Origin: Cognataquiflexum nitidum
GTDB lineage: Bacteria > Bacteroidota > Bacteroidia > Cytophagales > Cyclobacteriaceae
Length of the DNA: 64,000 bases
Assembly (NCBI RefSeq): GCF_022538055.1
Contig: NZ_JAKZAM010000027.1
Coordinates: 1 to 64,000 of the forward strand
Direction: 5' to 3'
Shown: piece after piece, positions 52,436-60,241 of the stretch
How the letters are laid out: each line of letters begins with the position of its first letter
Position numbering within the stretch: the stretch's first letter is position 1
Translations under genes and position numbers: made by a program
Notes under the pieces: generated by a model
Database searches by the model: none
Seen by the model: only the letters and a program-made list of their open reading frames with translations
Told to the model about the DNA's origin: nothing

Positions 52436-54343
52436 TTGATATTCTTGGTGGTTTTTATGTTTCAAGCAATTCTGAATCAGGAGCTTAATCCTGTAAAGGA
52501 AAGTAAGATTTCTCTTGAAACAGAAATGACAAGTCAAGACACGATTGCTTTATCTTCCGTGGAGGTTTTTTCTCCTTCTCTCGACAAATATACTTTTGGA
52601 AGTACCATTAAATACATTTCCGAAAAAGACCTTGAAATCTTCCAAGGATTGCCTTTGTCGGATTTTCTACAACAAAGAACCGGATTGTTTCTTCGTCAAT
52701 ATGGATCAGGAATGCTTTCCTCCCTTACCATGCGTGGGACATCTGCAGGACACAATGCTGTCTTTTGGAATGGACTTCCTATCAACAGCCCCTCGCTTGG
52801 CCAGTCGGATTTTTCGATTTTGCCGGTAGGAGGCTTTGACCATGCTGCCATCTACTTTGGAAGTGGGGGAGCGCTTTATGGCACGGATGCCATCGGTGGG
52901 GCTGTCCATTTGATCAATAAACTTAATTTTGACGAAGGTCATCAGGTCAAGATTGCTTCGGTATTTGGGAGTTTTGGGAGATGGAACCAACAAGTAGAAT
53001 ATTCCTTTTCGGGAAAAAAACTATCCACAAGAACAAGAATCTACCGTAATTTTTCTGAAAATGATTTCCTTTTTCGAAACATTACCAAAATGGGTACTCC
53101 GATAGAAAGACAAAATCAAGTCCGACTAGAACAGGTAGGAGTAATGCAGGACTTGGCATGGAGTGTCAACCCCAAAAATCTCATTAGCACGTCTATATGG
53201 TGGAATGAAACCAATCGGGAAATTCAACCAATTATGGGTTCAAATACCAATGATTTTCAATCAGACCGAAACCTGAGGTGGGTTTTGGATTATTTTCTTT
53301 TTGGGAAAAATAAAATCTGGAATGTAAAAAGTGGCTTGGTCAGGGATGATCAGACTTTCAATGGATCATTCAATCAGACCATCCAGTATTTTCTATCAGG
53401 GGACATGGATTGGGAGATCAATAGCTTGTGGAATTCTAAATCCGGTATCAGAATAACAGAAATCCAAGGTAATTTGAGTACTTATCAAGCAAAAGAATCC
53501 CGTATAGAATTATATCAATCCACCAATTTTCGTCCTTCAGAAAGATTGAGTTTTTCTGTCAATCTCAGGCAACTGGTTTTTGAGGGAAACCTGGCCCCAT
53601 TTACACCAAGTATCGGAGGGGAATGGGAAGTATGGAGAAATGACTCTCACCAAATACATTTCACTTCCAATTTGGCTAGAAGCTTCAAAGTTCCGACATT
53701 GAATGACCGTTTTTGGATTCCGGGTGGCAATCCCGAATTGCAATCTGAAAAAAGCTGGAGTGGGGAATCAAGCCTAAATTACCTTTTCAAAAAAGGGGAT
53801 TTTGAACTTTCCCAAAAAATTACGGTATACAGAATGAAGGTGGACAATTGGATTATTTGGCTTCCCAAAGGAAATGTATGGAGCCCAGAAAATATCCGCG
53901 AAGTTCATAATTCCGGGTTGGAATATGGATTGGGAGCAAACCAAAAAGCCGGAGAATGGGATCTCAATATGAATGTTAATTATGCCAAAACCCGAGCCAT
54001 CAATCAGACGGTTATTTCGAAAAATGACCGGAGCAAAGGAAATCAACTTCCCTTTACCCCTTTGCATAAATTCCAGTCAATAATTATGGTTGGGAAAGGG
54101 ACATTCAGTACATTTCTGAATTACCAGAGGGTAGGAGAGCGGTTTTCGGGAACTGATGGATCGGGGAGATTAGAACCATACCAGCTTTGGGACGTGGGGG
54201 GCAATTACAATTGGTCAATCCGGAATCTGGATGTAAACCTTGGATTTCAAATCAACAACTTATTCAATACCGACTATATGGTAATGCCATTGCGTGCTAT
54301 GCCTGGAAGAAATTATCAACTCAATTTAAATGTAAAATTATGA
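52436..54343 (+). CDS. btuB: BtuB-like TonB-dependent cobalamin receptor
   Basis: A roughly 635-residue outer-membrane receptor. The likely TonB box is 'DTIALSSVEVFSPS'; the plug has 'LPLSDFLQQRTGLFLRQYGS' and 'LTMRGTSAGHNAVFWNGLPI' and 'GGALYGTDAIGGAVHLIN'; the rest is a beta-barrel ending in 'RNYQLNLNVKL'. It lacks the STN and carboxypeptidase-like domains of the receptor at 29-2596, in line with the BtuB subfamily. The start is uncertain: TTG 52436 keeps a short hydrophobic signal (MIFLVVFMFQAIL), while ATG 52457 would leave almost none. The cobalamin riboswitch directly upstream strongly supports B12 as the ligand. Confidence 0.93.
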   Translation: MIFLVVFMFQAILNQELNPVKESKISLETEMTSQDTIALSSVEVFSPSLDKYTFGSTIKYISEKDLEIFQGLPLSDFLQQRTGLFLRQYGSGMLSSLTMRGTSAGHNAVFWNGLPINSPSLGQSDFSILPVGGFDHAAIYFGSGGALYGTDAIGGAVHLINKLNFDEGHQVKIASVFGSFGRWNQQVEYSFSGKKLSTRTRIYRNFSENDFLFRNITKMGTPIERQNQVRLEQVGVMQDLAWSVNPKNLISTSIWWNETNREIQPIMGSNTNDFQSDRNLRWVLDYFLFGKNKIWNVKSGLVRDDQTFNGSFNQTIQYFLSGDMDWEINSLWNSKSGIRITEIQGNLSTYQAKESRIELYQSTNFRPSERLSFSVNLRQLVFEGNLAPFTPSIGGEWEVWRNDSHQIHFTSNLARSFKVPTLNDRFWIPGGNPELQSEKSWSGESSLNYLFKKGDFELSQKITVYRMKVDNWIIWLPKGNVWSPENIREVHNSGLEYGLGANQKAGEWDLNMNVNYAKTRAINQTVISKNDRSKGNQLPFTPLHKFQSIIMVGKGTFSTFLNYQRVGERFSGTDGSGRLEPYQLWDVGGNYNWSIRNLDVNLGFQINNLFNTDYMVMPLRAMPGRNYQLNLNVKL

Positions 54344-55401
54344 AGAATTTACGCTTACTTCTGCCCCTTTTCTGGCTTACTTTTTTTGTTGCTTCCTGTA
54401 GTAATGATACTACAGACCCTATAGATGTCCCTGCAGGGGAATTTGAAAAGGGTGTTTTGATCATGAATGAAGGAGCTTTTGGTGTCAACGATGGGGAGGT
54501 TTTTCATTATGATCCATCTACAGGAGTGATCAAAAAAGATATTTTTCGAGCAAAGAACTTCAGGCCCTTTGGGGGATTAATTCAGGATATGGTGGAAGCA
54601 GAGGGGAGAATTTACCTTGTTGCCAATACCGGAAAGGTGGAAATTGTAGCTCCAAATGACTTCGATCTTCTTGGAGGAATAAGTTTAGGATTAAATATCT
54701 CTAGGTCTTTGGTTGCCGTTAACCAAAAGCTATTCATCAGCGATTGGGGTCCATATGACGCCGATTTCAACAATCCTGATTCTTTTGTCGCCATAGTAAA
54801 TAGCCTCAATGGGGGAGAAATCGCTAAAAAGATAGCTGTTTCCAGCCGTCCTGAGGGAATGATTGCGGCAGGAAATTTCATTTATGTAGCTTGCACGGCA
54901 GCCAAGAAATATGATGTCATCTCTGTTTCTTCGGAAACGGTGGCAGCTAGTATCGCTGTAGAGGGAAATCCAACGGAGTTTTTGGAAATAGAAGGGAGGT
55001 TATTTCTTTATGCCCAAGATGATAACCATGCGATTTTTCACGAAATCAATCCTGGAAATTATGCCCTTGTGAGAACAGTTAAAATCCCTTTGGCCAACTC
55101 CACACCAATAATTGCATTGGGAGAAGGAAGTGAGGTTCTGATAGTCACTTCTACAGGTTGGCCGGATTACAATGATGCTGTGGCAAAAGTTTCGGTAAAT
55201 TCCGGGCAGGTGATCAATCCTTCTTTCTATGTAGGCAATGGCATTTATGGTTTGGGATTCAAAATCGAAGGGAAGGAAATCTATGTGGCGGAACACAATG
55301 GATTCCAAGGAAATGGATCTGTGTTTATTCTGAGTGCAGCCGGTCTGCTTGTCAAAACCTTGGAAGTTGGGAAAGCCCCATCAGGATTTATATTTAAGTG
55401 A
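54340..55401 (+). CDS. btuG: BtuG-like surface lipoprotein (beta-propeller)
   Basis: A 353-residue lipoprotein that overlaps the receptor by ATGA (54340-54343). The signal 'LFWLTFFVASC' is followed by 'SNDTTDPID', acidic residues of the kind that send Bacteroidota lipoproteins to the cell surface. The body has repeating propeller-like segments such as 'GRIYLVANTGKVEIVAPNDF', 'NFIYVACTAAKKYDVISVSS' and 'NGIYGLGFKIEGKEIYVAEH', fitting the DUF5074/YncE-like family. BtuG of Bacteroides is a surface seven-bladed propeller that hands cobalamin to BtuB; the fixed coupling here with a riboswitch-controlled BtuB supports the same role. The symbol is by analogy. A weak hairpin follows at 55419-55439. 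Confidence 0.82.
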   Translation: MKNLRLLLPLFWLTFFVASCSNDTTDPIDVPAGEFEKGVLIMNEGAFGVNDGEVFHYDPSTGVIKKDIFRAKNFRPFGGLIQDMVEAEGRIYLVANTGKVEIVAPNDFDLLGGISLGLNISRSLVAVNQKLFISDWGPYDADFNNPDSFVAIVNSLNGGEIAKKIAVSSRPEGMIAAGNFIYVACTAAKKYDVISVSSETVAASIAVEGNPTEFLEIEGRLFLYAQDDNHAIFHEINPGNYALVRTVKIPLANSTPIIALGEGSEVLIVTSTGWPDYNDAVAKVSVNSGQVINPSFYVGNGIYGLGFKIEGKEIYVAEHNGFQGNGSVFILSAAGLLVKTLEVGKAPSGFIFK

Positions 55402-55480
55402 TTCTAGAGAATTGTGTTTGGGGTTTGAAGAAAACCTCAGGCACATTTTTGAGAGCATTTTTTCAAACTAATCCTGATGC

Positions 55481-55807
55481 TCATTCTTTGTCTATAGGAA
55501 GTCGGGAGGAGTAAAATTCTTTCCCTATTCTGAGGATGTGATCTGTTAAATTTTCGTTTTCAATTTTATGAAATATCGAAATATCTATCTTATAAGGAAG
55601 CATAAGATCATCTAATTCGTTTTCAATTTTCAATAATTCTGACAAGGTTAATTTATCCCCAAAAAGTGTCAAGTCGATATCTGAACCCGTTCTGAAATTG
55701 CCTTTTGCCCTGCTGCCATAAATCAAGGTTCTTTCAATATTCGGGTGATTCTCGAATACAGAATTAATCGAATGAATTGTGGTTTTATTTAGGCCAAACT
55801 TTTCCAT
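55481..55807 (-). CDS. mntA: MntA-type nucleotidyltransferase antitoxin
   Basis: A 108-residue minimal nucleotidyltransferase. The catalytic motif is exact: 'YGSRAKGNFRTGSDIDL' (GSX10DXD, with Gly31-Ser32 and Asp43/Asp45), followed by a third acidic residue in 'KIDISIF'. In characterised HepT-MntA pairs this protein neutralises the HEPN RNase by adding AMP to its conserved Tyr. It follows the HEPN gene by 4 nt. Confidence 0.9.
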   Translation of the reverse strand: MEKFGLNKTTIHSINSVFENHPNIERTLIYGSRAKGNFRTGSDIDLTLFGDKLTLSELLKIENELDDLMLPYKIDISIFHKIENENLTDHILRIGKEFYSSRLPIDKE

Positions 55808-55811
55808 GGAC

Positions 55812-56225
55812 TCATTTTTCCTTTATGCTTTTCATTTTTTGCTCGAAATCGAGAAATAACTCAAAGTACCAATTTTTGATCTTATTAGCTATATCGGAAG
55901 CTGTTTCTTGATTATAGGTATGTGAAGTTTTGTTTCGGCTTTTAAGCATTTCCATCCATCCTTCTCCATCAGTCACCAAACCAACTTTAAATGCCTCTCT
56001 TGTGGCATCGCGTGAACCTGTGATTTGGCTATTTCCTTGATAGTAAAAGTAATCCTTCATCACATTCCACGCCAATTCATGGGTAAATTCGAATGTTTGA
56101 ATCAGCCCCTGTTCTTCCAAATCTGACAAACTCCTTTCTTTTGAAAGTCTTACAGCGCTTTCTAGCTGTTTCAAAGCTTTGGAAAAGTTTTCAAATCTTT
56201 GTTCCCACCTGATATCTGGTTCCAT
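55812..56225 (-). CDS. hepT: HepT-type HEPN ribonuclease toxin
   Basis: A 137-residue all-helical HEPN protein of the HI0074/nucleotidyltransferase-substrate-binding family. The active-site motif RX4HXY is complete: Arg97, His102, Tyr104 ('RNKTSHTY'). 'FTHELAWNVMKDYFYYQG' and 'SRDATREAFKVGLV' are family segments. HepT toxins cut RNA or tRNA when freed from MntA control; many of the pairs act as toxin-antitoxin or defence modules. It is first in the two-gene operon, as is common. Activity in this organism is inferred. Confidence 0.88.
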   Translation of the reverse strand: MEPDIRWEQRFENFSKALKQLESAVRLSKERSLSDLEEQGLIQTFEFTHELAWNVMKDYFYYQGNSQITGSRDATREAFKVGLVTDGEGWMEMLKSRNKTSHTYNQETASDIANKIKNWYFELFLDFEQKMKSIKEK

Positions 56226-56331
56226 CTGATTTTCTTTTGGCTAATTTAATCAGAAATGACAAAATTCACCATTTACTTTTAAAAGTACAGGTTTTTAAAC
56301 GAATGCTATAATGGATTTTTGCCGCTTTGGC

Positions 56332-57255
56332 CTATTTAGCCCCCGCAAGCAAATATAATACCGCCATCCTGATTGCGACTCCATTTTCAACTTGCTGAAG
56401 GATGATAGAATGTTCGCCATCTGCAGCGTCCGAATTCAGTTCCACTCCTCTGTTGATAGGACCCGGATGCATGACTACGATTTTTTTGTCTAAGCGGTCA
56501 AGCATCTTTTTATTAATCCCAAAGTAAAGTGAATATTCTCTTAATGAAGGGAAGTACTTGATCTGCTGTCGCTCCAATTGAATGCGGAGGACGTTTGCCA
56601 CATCGCACCATTCAAGCGCTTTTTGGACATCATGTTCCACTTTTACGCCAAGACTGTCGATGTGTTTTGGAAGTAGGGTAATCGGTCCGCAGACCATGAC
56701 TTCGGCTCCGAGTTTTTGAAGGCAGAAAATATTGGAAAGTGCTACCCTAGAGTGGAGGATATCCCCAATGATGGCAACTTTTTTTCCAGCCACATCTCCA
56801 AGTTTTTCTCTTATCGAAAAAGCATCCAAAAGTGCTTGGGTAGGATGTTCATGTGTGCCATCTCCCGCGTTGACCACATTTGCCTGTATATTTTTGGAAA
56901 GAAAGTGCGGGGCACCCGGACTTGCATGTCTCATCACGACCATGTCCACTTTCATCGAAAGGATATTGTTAACAGTATCAATGAGAGTTTCCCCTTTTTT
57001 GACAGAACTGTTGGAGGAAGAAAAATTGATCATATCGGCTGACAACCTTTTTTCGGCTAGTTCAAAGGATAATCTGGTACGGGTGGAATTTTCAAAAAAT
57101 ACATTGGCAATGGTGATGTCTCTCAGGGAGGGTACTTTTTTGATCGGTCTATTAAGTACATCTTTGAAATTGTCCGCAGTCTCAAAAATAAGTTGGATAT
57201 CATCTGCGGTGATGTCTTTGATGCCTAATAAGTGTCTGGTGCTGAGTTGTGACAT
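56332..57255 (-). CDS. pyrB: Aspartate carbamoyltransferase catalytic subunit
   Basis: A 307-residue enzyme joining carbamoyl phosphate and aspartate, the committed step of pyrimidine synthesis. Carbamoyl-phosphate binding 'FFENSTRTRLSFELAEKRL', 'VVMRHASPGAPHFL', 'HPTQALLDAFSIRE' and 'VMHPGPINRGVEL' are intact. It starts 7 nt after pyrR, an arrangement typical when PyrR regulates or is co-expressed with the pathway. No pyrI regulatory subunit is next to it. Confidence 0.98.
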   Translation of the reverse strand: MSQLSTRHLLGIKDITADDIQLIFETADNFKDVLNRPIKKVPSLRDITIANVFFENSTRTRLSFELAEKRLSADMINFSSSNSSVKKGETLIDTVNNILSMKVDMVVMRHASPGAPHFLSKNIQANVVNAGDGTHEHPTQALLDAFSIREKLGDVAGKKVAIIGDILHSRVALSNIFCLQKLGAEVMVCGPITLLPKHIDSLGVKVEHDVQKALEWCDVANVLRIQLERQQIKYFPSLREYSLYFGINKKMLDRLDKKIVVMHPGPINRGVELNSDAADGEHSIILQQVENGVAIRMAVLYLLAGAK

Positions 57256-57262
57256 GTGCTGT

Positions 57263-57805
57263 TTATGCTTTTTCTATTATCCAAATGGCATCTTTTTCAA
57301 AGCCTTTTTCTGCCCATTCCACTGAGACATACTGGCTTTCAAGGGTATTTACTTTCACACCGCAATAATCAGGCATAATGGGATAATCTCTGGTATATTT
57401 TCGGTCGATCAAGATCATCAGTTCCACTTTTTGTGGTCTGCCAAATGCAATCATGGCATCCAATGCCGCCCTGACGGATCTGCCCTTATAAAGAACATCA
57501 TCTATCAACACGACTTTTTTTCCTTCTATCAAAAAATCAATTTTTGTTTCGTTCGCTTTAAGTGGGAAATCCCTTCTTCTAAAATCATCCCGGTGAAATG
57601 TCGCATCAAGATATCCAAATGGCACCTTCACACCTGCAATTTCTTCCAATAACCTAGCGATTTTATCCAAAACAATTGGCCCACGGGGCTGTAAGCCTAA
57701 AAGTACGGTGTTTTCAAAAGTATCGTGGTTTTCTATCAACTGATGGCAGAATCGCTTGAGAATGATGGCGATTTGCTGTTGGTCCAGAACAAGTCTTTTT
57801 TGCAT
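57263..57805 (-). CDS. pyrR: PyrR bifunctional pyrimidine regulator/uracil phosphoribosyltransferase
   Basis: A 180-residue PyrR-family protein. The PRPP loop 'VVLIDDVLYKGRSVRAALDA' is the family hallmark, and 'LLGLQPRGPIVLDKIARLL' lies upstream. I start it at ATG 57803-57805 (MQKRLVLDQQQIA): a longer frame back to 57898 would run through the likely promoter at 57822-57829 and add an atypical N-terminus. PyrR can convert uracil to UMP and in Gram-positive bacteria controls an RNA attenuator; with a leader of only about 10 nt there is no such attenuator before this operon. Confidence 0.95.
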   Translation of the reverse strand: MQKRLVLDQQQIAIILKRFCHQLIENHDTFENTVLLGLQPRGPIVLDKIARLLEEIAGVKVPFGYLDATFHRDDFRRRDFPLKANETKIDFLIEGKKVVLIDDVLYKGRSVRAALDAMIAFGRPQKVELMILIDRKYTRDYPIMPDYCGVKVNTLESQYVSVEWAEKGFEKDAIWIIEKA

Positions 57806-57821
57806 GGCTTTGCTTTGTGTG

Positions 57822-57829
57822 CAAATATA
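57822..57829 (-). promoter_or_regulatory. -7 element for pyrR-pyrB
   Basis: Minus-strand TATATTTG, 17 nt upstream of the pyrR ATG. No TTTG at the expected -33 position. Confidence 0.5.
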
Positions 57830-57932
57830 AAAAGTTTCAAGGTGTTTGGGTTGAAAAATTTGATTTTTGAAGATTATGATTGTCCGCTTCTTTGCCAATT
57901 TCTAAAAATAAAGATTAGAGCCGCGGACAATC

Positions 57933-58110
57933 AGTCCATAGTCGACAGACCATAGCCACTACAATTGTACTTCACTCCGAGTTTTAATTGGTTAGTGTAA
58001 AAGCTTTCACAAGTTGGGGATATTTGAATTCCGAAGGATGGAGACTGCCCACTAAAAACCACTGTCCTCTGAATACTGCGACCGTTCACTGCCAACTATC
58101 ACTTCCTAAG
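57933..58110. repeat. Short dispersed intergenic repeats
   Basis: AGTCCATAGTCGACAGACCA at 57933-57952 matches 62292-62311 in 19 of 20 positions. From about 58040 to 58110 follow looser units built on CCACT/CACTG (CTGCCCACT, CCACTGTCC, TTCACTGCC) like those near 51860-51890. No gene is visible in 57899-58111. Confidence 0.6.
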
Positions 58111-58111
58111 C

Positions 58112-59767
58112 TCAGTCCTTTCCCAGGTTTTCTCCCTCCTCAGGTACGTAAAGGTCTCCATCTACCTTGATTTTGGTAAGAAAAAAAACATCTTTGATCT
58201 GCTCCCTTTTTTCGTCATTGAGGTACCTGATCTTCTGTTTTCCCATAAGCAAAAAGTAATTGCTGTACCAATGTTTTAGAGAAAGGCTTGCGTTTTGGGT
58301 TTCTCTGATTCTTTCTTCTTCGTTGATAAGTTCTATTTCAAAGGTTTTGTTTTGGAATACCACCTCGCCATTTTTTATGTAGCTCATATATATTTTGATG
58401 TCATTGACATCTAGATACATAAAATGGAGTTTTTCACCATCAAAACTCACCTCCCCATACTTGCCAGGATTGTATGTGGATGTAAAGAGTAGGTCTAGGG
58501 CATTGTCCCAAATCACTTCACCATCGCGGTTCAAATAAAGGAAATAAGAGGATACAAATTCGTATTCACCCTGTTCCTGCCAGGATGTAGAGGTGCCAAA
58601 CCTCGAACCTGGAAAGCTGTTTCCATACCTTCCAAAGCCATAACCCAACTGATCCATCATCAACCTATTGGCACTATATCGGTAGGCTTCGTTGGCATAA
58701 ACCCCGTCCCGCTGCATATAGCGTGGGTTTGTGGCCAAAAAGTGATCACTATAAACCAAATAGCCCTGATCAAGTGTGAGGACTTCCCTTGCTGAAAAAA
58801 CCGGTTTGATAGAAGGTGTCTTTCCTTTGGCAAAGGATTTTTCCAGTTCCTGGAGTTTTTTCTCCTTTTGCTTTTCTTTCATGTAATTAAAGAAATTGGG
58901 GAAATTCTCCAAGGTTAGGTATTTAAACTTGTACTCACCAAATTCATTGATATCACCTAGATAGATGCCTTGGTATGCCTCTCTTTTCCTGTTTCCAAAG
59001 GTGCCAATAATCGACTGCTGGTAATTTTGTATAGGGGTCATAATGCCTTCGACCAACTCCATGTCTTGATCTTCAAGTTTTTCGATGACCACTTCCCTGA
59101 TTTTGTTTCCATTTTCGTCAAAAGTCATCAAGGAAATCTGTTTCATTTTGTACTTATCCCGGCGGCTTACCAACAGATCTAGCAAGCCAAGTTCGCTTTC
59201 TTTTTTGAGTTGTAGGATTTTGGTGTCTTTGAAATAGATCCCTTGGACTGTAATGACATTGTTTTCCAGGATGTCAAGAATTTGAACTATAGGCCTTAAA
59301 TCTGCATTTCCCATGAAAATGGCACTTCTGTTGAGCACGAAAAACTCCTGAAGTTCCATTGCATAAATATTTTCGAGCGGGATTTCCTTGGCCACTTCAC
59401 TTTTCAGGTCTATTTCTATCAGGTATCTTTCTGATGTGGAAACACTGCCTTTTTGCATTAAAATATAGAGGTAATCCCCTTCAAGGTCGTAGCCCACCAG
59501 GTCATAGCCATCCTTCACTCTGATTTCTTTGAAGCTATCGGATTTCAGGTTGAAATCAGTCAAAAAGTATTGGAGATTTCCCTTAAAGTTCAATCCTTTT
59601 TCGGGCTGCACCCGAAAAGCAATCAATCCCCCAGATCTTGGAATCACAAGAAAATCTTTATCAAAAAAATTACCAGGCACTTCAAACCTATCCACAAACA
59701 TCACTTGTGGAAAAACTGAAACAACCTGCAGAAGAGCAAAGAGAAAGGTCAGAACAAGTTTTTTCAT
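58112..59767 (-). CDS. Secreted protein of unknown function
   Basis: A 551-residue protein starting at ATG 59765-59767, which gives a signal peptide (MKKLVLTFLFALLQVVSVFP, then Q). The longer frame upstream overlaps the EVE-domain gene and is rejected; the ATG overlaps that gene's stop as ATGA, so the two are co-expressed. The protein has many short strand-like segments ending in repeated 'YxxxLxxxG' patterns ('YDLVGYDLEGDYLYILM', 'VSFDGEKLHFMYLDV'), which suggests a beta-propeller-like fold, and a charged coiled segment near 'NYMKEKQKEKKLQELEKSFA'. I do not recognise the family. A periplasmic or outer-membrane location is likely. Confidence 0.75.
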   Translation of the reverse strand: MKKLVLTFLFALLQVVSVFPQVMFVDRFEVPGNFFDKDFLVIPRSGGLIAFRVQPEKGLNFKGNLQYFLTDFNLKSDSFKEIRVKDGYDLVGYDLEGDYLYILMQKGSVSTSERYLIEIDLKSEVAKEIPLENIYAMELQEFFVLNRSAIFMGNADLRPIVQILDILENNVITVQGIYFKDTKILQLKKESELGLLDLLVSRRDKYKMKQISLMTFDENGNKIREVVIEKLEDQDMELVEGIMTPIQNYQQSIIGTFGNRKREAYQGIYLGDINEFGEYKFKYLTLENFPNFFNYMKEKQKEKKLQELEKSFAKGKTPSIKPVFSAREVLTLDQGYLVYSDHFLATNPRYMQRDGVYANEAYRYSANRLMMDQLGYGFGRYGNSFPGSRFGTSTSWQEQGEYEFVSSYFLYLNRDGEVIWDNALDLLFTSTYNPGKYGEVSFDGEKLHFMYLDVNDIKIYMSYIKNGEVVFQNKTFEIELINEEERIRETQNASLSLKHWYSNYFLLMGKQKIRYLNDEKREQIKDVFFLTKIKVDGDLYVPEEGENLGKD

Positions 59768-60171
59768 GAACCAAGATTGATAATATAATCGAATTGTGAT
59801 TTTTCTACAGGCATGGTCGATAATCGGGATTGTTTCAGCAGGGGAAGGGTGGACAACATACCATCGGATTTGATCCGCTCTAATGTTACGGGATTTTTCA
59901 GTTTTTGATCGGATTTTATTCTGATAGCTACCCATCCTTTGTCTTCTCCGTCCTCCAGATCAGGGAAAGCCTCCTCAGTCACCCTTGCAACCCCGACAAT
60001 CTCCTTTTTTTTACCGCTATGGTAAAATAAAACCAAATCACCGGCTCTCATTTCCTTCATATAATTGCGCGCTTGGTAGTTGCGGATTCCATCCCAAATA
60101 TCTTCTCCTTGGGATACAAGCTCTTCCCATCCATATTCACTCGGTTCTGATTTGACTAGCCAGTAATTCAT
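59764..60171 (-). CDS. EVE-domain protein
   Basis: A 135-residue EVE (PUA/YTH-like) domain protein. The N-terminus 'MNYWLVKSEPSEYGWEELVS' and 'DIWDGIRNYQARNYMKEMRA' then 'GDLVLFYHSG' are diagnostic. EVE domains bind modified bases in RNA or DNA; the cellular role of the free-standing bacterial forms is not settled. The start at ATG 60169-60171 matches the family N-terminus; the frame further upstream is not conserved-looking. Its stop overlaps the next gene by ATGA. The PolX gene starts divergently about 70-100 nt away. Confidence 0.93.
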   Translation of the reverse strand: MNYWLVKSEPSEYGWEELVSQGEDIWDGIRNYQARNYMKEMRAGDLVLFYHSGKKKEIVGVARVTEEAFPDLEDGEDKGWVAIRIKSDQKLKNPVTLERIKSDGMLSTLPLLKQSRLSTMPVEKSQFDYIINLGS

Positions 60172-60241
60172 ATTTAGGTAAAGGTTTGATTGGCTTAAGT
60201 TAAGGTTTAAGATTTTATTTTGAAACAATAATTGATGACAT

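Noticed and set aside
54187..54339. Longer start for the BtuG-like lipoprotein
   Set aside because: The frame overlaps the receptor's C-terminal barrel; the ATG at 54340 gives a proper lipoprotein signal and an ATGA junction.
57806..57898. Extended N-terminus of PyrR
   Set aside because: The extension includes the likely promoter and does not resemble PyrR, which starts at MQKRLVLD-like sequences.
57806..57960. PyrR-type RNA attenuator before pyrR-pyrB
   Set aside because: The -7 element is only 17 nt from the start codon, so the transcript has no room for an antiterminator/terminator leader.
59768..59935. Longer start for the secreted unknown protein
   Set aside because: The upstream part lies inside the EVE-domain gene, and the internal ATG gives a proper signal peptide.
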